Shown one piece after another: positions 58,973-64,000 of a stretch of 64,000 bases of DNA. The position numbers and the translations under genes are program-made. The stretch covers positions 852,829 through 916,828 of the forward strand of contig CM068540.1 of the NCBI GenBank assembly GCA_035048495.1, in the 5' to 3' direction. The notes below the pieces were generated by a model, which saw nothing but the letters and a program-made list of their open reading frames with translations, searched no databases and was not told where the DNA came from. This stretch comes from Euptelea pleiosperma (Eukaryota > Streptophyta > Magnoliopsida > Ranunculales > Eupteleaceae). Each line of letters starts with the position of its first letter. The first letter of the stretch is position 1.

Positions 58973-59190
58973 TAAGGGCCAATTTGCATCCCAATGTTTC
59001 TAATAAAATATTTGCGTTCCATCCTTTGACCATGGTCAACGGCGTTGACTATGGACGCTCATTAACAGTCTCCAGATGGACATCCCAATATTTTTTAAAT
59101 GACTATATTGACTTTGGGTGAGACGCAAATATTTTAAAAACATTGGGAGCGATGCAAATTGCATTAATAAAGTAAGGGGGACAAGCAAAA
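58973..59190. repeat. Foldback MITE, family 4, copy 1
   Basis: The arms GGCCAATTTGCATCCCAATG and CATTGGGAGCGATGCAAATT are inverted, with AGGGGGACAAGC at the right end. The interior has CATGGTCAACGGCGTTGAC. It is the reverse complement of copy 2 at 59855-60090. Confidence 0.75.
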
Positions 59191-59309
59191 AAATATTTTT
59201 CATAATTTTTTTTAGGATTATCCACTCAAAACCTTTCTTCATTTATTTTGGAACTGCAAATTTGATGGTTATTAATCTGATTGCACTTGAGTGATTATAG
59301 GGGCCACAT

Positions 59310-59660
59310 CGATGTTGATGACGGACTGTAGTATGAACCCCGTGGCACACTCTTAGAGACCACTGACTTTATGGATGTTTGGCCCAACTGTAGGTACTGT
59401 AGGTGGACCTACGATAAAAAATTAGTCTGATTGTTAATTTTTTAAGAATTGGATTAGAGTCGTGTTTCTGTGTTGATTTTATCCGTAGAATTTGAGCATT
59501 ATTTGGGTTACAAAGATCCAATGGTTTGAAATCACTAATCAAGCTGATGTTTGGTATGTAGCTCCGCCTAGCGATGGGCCCAATATCCGTGTGGTTAGTG
59601 ACCTCAAAGAGTGTGCCACATAGCTTGTATTGTGGTCCCTCATCCTCATTGACGAGGGAC
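59310..59660. repeat. Foldback MITE, family 1
   Basis: It has CCGTGGCACACTCTTAGAGA and TATGGATGTTTGGCCCAAC on the left, and CAAAGAGTGTGCCACATAGC on the right. It lies between the two inverted family 4 elements. The left half has a tandem GTAGGT(ACT) duplication. Confidence 0.7.
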
Positions 59661-59854
59661 ATCATCTTGCTTAACAACCTGAGAAGGTGAGTGCCGTGTT
59701 CTGAGATTTTATCTCGAAAAATGTATAGTACTCCAGGTTCTAATTTTGCTAATCAACCATCAAATTTGCAGTTCTAAAGTAAATGAAGAAAGGTTATGAG
59801 TTGACAATCCTCAAAAAAAAAAAAAATTCCTAAAAGATAAAAGATTATTTGCTT

Positions 59855-60090
59855 GTCCCCGTTACTTTATTGATGTAATTTGCATGGCACCAAATGTTTT
59901 TAAAATATTTGCGTCTCACCCAAGGTCAGTATAGTCATTTAAAAAATATTGGGATGTCCATCTGAAGACCATTAATGGGCTTCTATGGTCAATGACGTTG
60001 ACCATGGTCAAAGGCGAGACACAAATATTTTAGAAACATTGGGTGAGATGCAAATTGTATCAATAAAATAAGGGGGACAAGCAAATAAGC
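59855..60090. repeat. Foldback MITE, family 4, copy 2
   Basis: The ends TTGCTTGTCCCCGTTACTTT and AATAAGGGGGACAAGCAA are inverted. It is the reverse complement of 58973-59190 across its full length, with scattered differences. The two copies therefore form a large palindrome with a 660-bp spacer. Confidence 0.75.
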
Positions 60091-60239
60091 CCTAAAAATA
60101 ATTATAATTTAGTAAAACCCCTTTTTCTTTTAAAAGTAATTCGTTTTACCCCCTGACCTATACCACTGTGTCTTTGACTCAAACTTTGTCTGAAAAGACT
60201 GATTTGCCCTTCCTTCTGTCTCTCTTTTTTTTTGCTCTC

Positions 60240-60720
60240 GTTGAAGACGGGCTACAATAGCCATGTGGCACACTGTTTTAGAGACCACGGACCGTACGGC
60301 TTATCCCTATTTGGACCGACCGTCACCGACGTACCAAAATGGGTCGTGATGTTAGCTATGCCTGAGTTTTTCAAATGGGGAAGCTCATTTTTGTTAATCA
60401 CCGCTGTCATCTGGGCCCACTGACCTCATGGATGTTTAACCCACCCCTTAATAGCCATCCATACCAAAAATCAGCTTCTTTGATGGATTTTAGCCGTTGG
60501 TTTTAGTGCTAAAAAAATGGTTGAATTCAATGGCTATAAGCACACCTTAAAAGGTACTAAAATCTAATGGTTAAAGATTACCAATCAGGATGATTTTTGG
60601 TGTATATATCCACCAAGGGGTGGGATAAACATCCATACGGTCAGTAGGCCCAGATGACGGGTGATTAACAAAATATCCGCATTTGAAAAAAGTTTCAGGT
60701 ATACCTTCTTACATCTTTTT
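60240..60720. repeat. Foldback MITE, family 2
   Basis: The right end TTTCAGGTATACCTTCTTAC is the family 2 terminus. Inner blocks CACTGACCTCATGGATGTTT and AACATCCATACGGTCAGTAG are inverted around a centre near 60530. The left end is fused to a family 1-like CATGTGGCACACTG segment. Confidence 0.65.
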
Positions 60721-60759
60721 CCTACCAAAATTGAGGAACAACCCTTGATGATACCTGCA

Positions 60760-61325
60760 GTCAGTGTCCACGTGGCACATTTTTAAGAGGACACTGACCG
60801 TATGGATGTTTAGGGGGCGTTTGGCAACACAAAAATAAGTAACTTATTGACTTTTATAAGTCAAAAAGTTAAAAAGTTAGTTTGGACGTGTGTTTCATAT
60901 TTTAACTTACGAAAAGTTAAAAATTAACTTAAAACTGAATCTAAATTTTTTAGCTTTTAACTTCTAAGCGAAGTTACTTCTCAAAAGTTAGAACACCTCC
61001 CTACATTTTAATTTCTATGACTTTTTCAGAGGTAAAAAATCAACTTGTTACTTCTCGTTCCCAAACGCCCCCTTAGCCAGTCACTAGGTGGACTTACAAA
61101 CCAAAAATCAGCCTGATTAATGATTTCAAACCTTTGGATCTTTGTACCCAAATAATGCTCAAATTCCTACGATTAAAATCACCTATGAAAATAACTTCAA
61201 TCCAATGCTTAGAAATCATTGATCAGGTTTATGATTGGTTTGTAGGTCTAGCTAGCGATTGACCAAACATCCATACGGTTAGTGTCCTCTTGAAATTGTG
61301 CCACATGGCTCATCTTGGTTGCAGT
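60760..61325. repeat. Foldback MITE, family 1, split by a Tourist-like MITE
   Basis: CCACGTGGCACATTTTTAAG on the left matches the inverse of AAATTGTGCCACATGG on the right. GACCGTATGGATGTTTA is cut off at 60812 and the sequence resumes at 61073 with TTAGCCAGTCACTAGGTGG. Confidence 0.75.
60813..61072. mobile_element. Tourist-like MITE, 260 bp, nested
   Basis: The ends GGGGGCGTTTGGCAACAC and GTTCCCAAACGCCCCC are inverted, with TTA target duplications at 60810-60812 and 61073-61075. The interior is AT-rich with TAACTT/AAGTTA repeats. This is the usual structure of PIF/Harbinger-derived MITEs. Confidence 0.85.
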
Positions 61326-61339
61326 CAACCACACCATTG

Positions 61340-61600
61340 ACTGCAGATGTATGTGAAGGTTTACTCAAAATTCAGCCTAGCTAATCAGTGACTTCTACCC
61401 ATTTGATTAGAATCTTTTTCGTGGTTTATTTTTTAACTGTAGATTTTGAGTATTAGTTTGGGTACACGGATCCAAAGCTTACACAGATCACTAATCAAAC
61501 TTTCTTTTTTGGTATATAGTTCCGCCTAGGGATGGGACAAACATCCATAAGGTCAGTAGTGCCTAAGAGTGTGCCGTGTGGCTCTTAATATGGTCCATCA
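61340..61600. repeat. Foldback MITE, family 1-like
   Basis: GATTAGAATCTTTTTCGTGG in the left half and GGGATGGGACAAACATCCAT with GTGCCTAAGAGTGTGCCGTG in the right half follow the family pattern. The left end is shortened. Confidence 0.55.
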
Positions 61601-61652
61601 TCAACATTGATGATGATGATGATGATGATGATGGATCATGATGATGATGATG
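61599..61652. repeat. (GAT)n microsatellite
   Basis: About ten GATGAT units, a short break (GGATCATG), then more GAT units. It encodes a run of Met in one frame, which accounts for the 88-codon frame here. Confidence 0.9.
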
Positions 61653-62474
61653 GACGTCCATTGTCAAAGTTTTACTCCTCTCCAAGTATCAACATCACGA
61701 GAACACACGAACCCATCAGTCAACTGGGGATTCTCCATGACCATCTTATCTGGAATCTCCCGATATGCCTCCAATGTCTTTTTCAAGGCTTGAGAAAGAG
61801 CTTTCAAGGCTTCCAAGTATTAATAGTTGATGCTTCTACATCAAATCAACTCAATTGTTCCTTCAGCCTCTAACTATCCAACGCCTATATTTTGTGTTAT
61901 GTTTCATTTGGTGTTTCAATTAATTTTAGCACTATCGTTGGGTATGTTTTGATTTTTTTAGTTTTTTTAACAAACGGTGGTTTGAAATGATTGAAAGTGT
62001 TGTTTGGTTAATTATTTGAATTGGGTTATATTGTATTTTGTGAATATTTAGCATTGAGGTAGTTTTGATTTTGCTCAAGCTACCTAGAAAATGATGGGTT
62101 ATGACATTGAGTGACTAAACGCATTGTTTGGTTAATCATTTGAATTGAGTTTTGCTTGATTTTGTGTTTTTAGTTCATTTTAAAACGTAAATATGTTTTA
62201 ATTCTGTTGGTTTTGTTAAAAATTGTGTGATTTGACTGATTGAGTGCATTGTCAAGTTATTATTTGAAATGGATTTCAATTAGGTTGTTCGGCATGTAAT
62301 GCATTGTTTTGTACAAATGGATTTTTTTATTATACAACTAAATATCACCGTGACTACAAAGTATTGCATTTGAGCCATTGTTTTTCATTGCTTGATTTTC
62401 TATTTTAAGTTTGTTTTTATTGGATTTGTAGGATTTGAGTGCCTTTTGGCACTCAATTTTTGCAAACGCTTTGT

Positions 62475-62507
62475 CGGGGAGTGTCGTGGGCACGGGTCAC
62501 CCACTAG
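62475..62507 (+). mobile_element. Helitron-like 3' terminus
   Basis: GTCGTGGGCACGGGTCACCCAC can fold (GTGGG against CCCAC) and is followed at 62504-62507 by CTAG, then T. This resembles the Helitron ends at 14125 and 41075. No 5' end was assigned. Confidence 0.4.
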
Positions 62508-63066
62508 TTTTTAAATGTTTTTAGATATAGTGGCTTTTGTGACCTGTCTTTGATTTCTTACACACTATAATGTCAATGAGGGTTCTTGTTGCAGTAAAGA
62601 AGAATATGAGGGGAGGGGAGGCAAAGAAGAATATGATGTTGAAATTTGAAGATGACAGAGCATGTAATGAACTAAGGGGAGGAAAGAAGAGAATATTTGG
62701 TGGCTCTTATACAGTTTCAAAGGTCTTTGGCCATTGGATATGTACATTGGGTTTAGGGTTGCTGCAAAAATGGTGTGCTTTGTCATTTAGGTGGAAAGCT
62801 CAGTTTCATCTGGCTTATATCTTATGGATTGTTTTGTTCCTAATAAAAATTACCAATGGATCGTTCTACGAAGCACTCTAAATTTTATTTAACACTTGCA
62901 GAAAGAAAGTGGTCATCGCATGGTTCTACCTATTCTAAGCATAAATTTTATAAATTGTGATATTTGAAGAATCTCTTTGGGAAGGAATGGAATTGCAGAG
63001 CTGAAACTGTGGTTGTTTATACTCAACCTAGGTTTGACGTTAACTATTATGTTTATACTTGATTAC

Positions 63067-63131
63067 CCACAAGAATTAAGAAGTGATGTCCTACCATCAA
63101 CTATTATGACGTCACTTCTTAATTCTTGTGG
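63067..63131. repeat. Near-perfect 24-bp hairpin
   Basis: CCACAAGAATTAAGAAGTGA plus TGTC (63067-63090) pairs with GACG plus TCACTTCTTAATTCTTGTGG (63108-63131), with one mismatch and a 17-base loop. It could be a tiny MITE or a small-RNA precursor. There is no coding context. Confidence 0.75.
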
Positions 63132-63539
63132 CTGATCAGGTATTATTTTGTTTTGTTCATGTCTTCCATCCTGACATTCAGATTTCCTGGTGTGGTGCAT
63201 GGAATCAAGTTCTTTGAATCGGAGGTGGTAAAATGATTGTTATAGGCAGATTCGTTTTTCAATTAGAAGTTTGATTTTGGCTGACATTTAAAACCTTACG
63301 TTTATACTCATTTTCTAGCAACAAAAATTTATTCAAAGTAACATTCTTTCTCTCATGTGCCCCAAGAGGTTAAGTGAAACAAGAGAAAATGTTTGTGGGA
63401 GGGGCAATGCATTGAGAACTGCTCTTTATCTCTTACATTTCCATGCAATACATTTGGGGTGCCACTGGCCTTTGGAACATTCCAGAGAGTGGTCATGTTG
63501 ATATCTTCAACTACTTTTCATTTTTAAGAGAAGGGTCTA

Positions 63540-63780
63540 GTTATTTAAGGTTGTTCCCATCCACCAATTTTGTTGGGTGGTTAAAAGGGGTAAAATAACC
63601 AGGTTTCTAGAAGTTGAATAATGGTTCAGAAGTTGAAGAATTATGGACCGTTGATTTTTACCGTATAACTTGAAAACCACATTTGATGAGGTTAGAAATT
63701 TTAGAATGGGTTGATTTTTTGTTGGGGTGATCTATATGATGAGGAGATCATCCTCACAAAAAATTTAGCCACTGATTCAT
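63540..63780. repeat. Foldback MITE, family 3, partial
   Basis: It shares TTGATGAGGTTAGAAATTTTA and the hairpin GGTGATCTATATGATGAGGA / GATCATCCTCAC with the copies at 24693-25017 and 15945-16260. It ends near the window edge. Bases 63781-64000 hold nothing recognised. Confidence 0.5.
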
Positions 63781-64000
63781 CTTCTATATGGGTACGCATT
63801 GTTTGGTTGTAAAAAATTGGACAATAGGATTGACAAATCACCCATGGATACCGACATATGCAATCAAAGGATTATGTCATTTTTCATTCTTTTCGTCAAC
63901 CACATCGTTTGTAATGCAAATTCTGATTTGGAAGCCTATGTTGAGAAATGCATTCATGTAGGGTGATTCTGTTTCTTTTCGCATCTCTTCTTCATTAATT

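Noticed and set aside
61607..61873. 88-codon frame starting with a poly-Met run
   Set aside because: It results from the GAT microsatellite.
62570..62881. 103-codon frame with a Lys-rich start
   Set aside because: It has no family resemblance, splice context or partner exons, and overlaps a comparable frame on the other strand.

Overview
This window is nuclear DNA of a flowering plant. It holds four intron-containing genes typical of plants, AT-rich intergenic DNA, and a very dense set of plant transposons (Ty1/copia, Ty3/gypsy LTR, TRIM, LINE, Mutator-like, hAT, Tourist/Harbinger, Helitron and several foldback MITE families). Intron sizes up to 6.6 kb, with transposons inside the introns, suggest a medium to large genome. 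The species cannot be named from the sequence; nothing looks grass-specific. There is no sign of bacterial, organellar or viral genes.

Layout. 1-14.6 kb has no host gene. It carries a foldback MITE, a 21-bp minisatellite, three copies of a GTTATAAC-rich repeat, a 2.4-kb solo gypsy LTR (6135-8547) with a 5-bp target duplication, and a 3.8-kb Mutator-like element (9833-13636) with a 9-bp target duplication and Ty1/copia debris inside it. 14.8-32.5 kb is a FAR1/FHY3-family gene (best match FRS3) on the + strand, with a noncoding first exon, one large coding exon and four small 3' coding exons. Its last two introns are swollen by a TRIM, hAT elements, MITEs and a decayed copia element. 34.0-35.3 kb is hAT and LINE debris. 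35.9-36.9 kb is a three-exon gene for a probable plastid DUF309 protein (+). 37.3-41.6 kb is MITE-rich and includes a complete non-autonomous Helitron. 41.8-44.1 kb is the five-exon gene for ribosomal protein eL30 (+). 45.2-52.7 kb is intergenic, with nested hAT elements and a 75-bp copy of the end of the neighbouring SQD1 gene. 52.8-55.0 kb is SQD1 (UDP-sulfoquinovose synthase) on the - strand; its probable 5' UTR exon lies near 58.7 kb. 58.9-64.0 kb is again MITE-rich with no convincing gene.

The four genes do not form a pathway. FRS3 is a transposase-derived transcriptional regulator, SQD1 makes the sulfolipid head group in plastids, eL30 is a housekeeping ribosomal protein, and the DUF309 protein has no assigned function. 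I found no convincing new biological system. The main interest is transposon archaeology: many elements have exact termini and target duplications, and some insertions are nested in an order that can be read. Other points are a recent duplicate of an SQD1 gene end, exon duplication in the FRS3 tail, and very short LINE-tail insertions.
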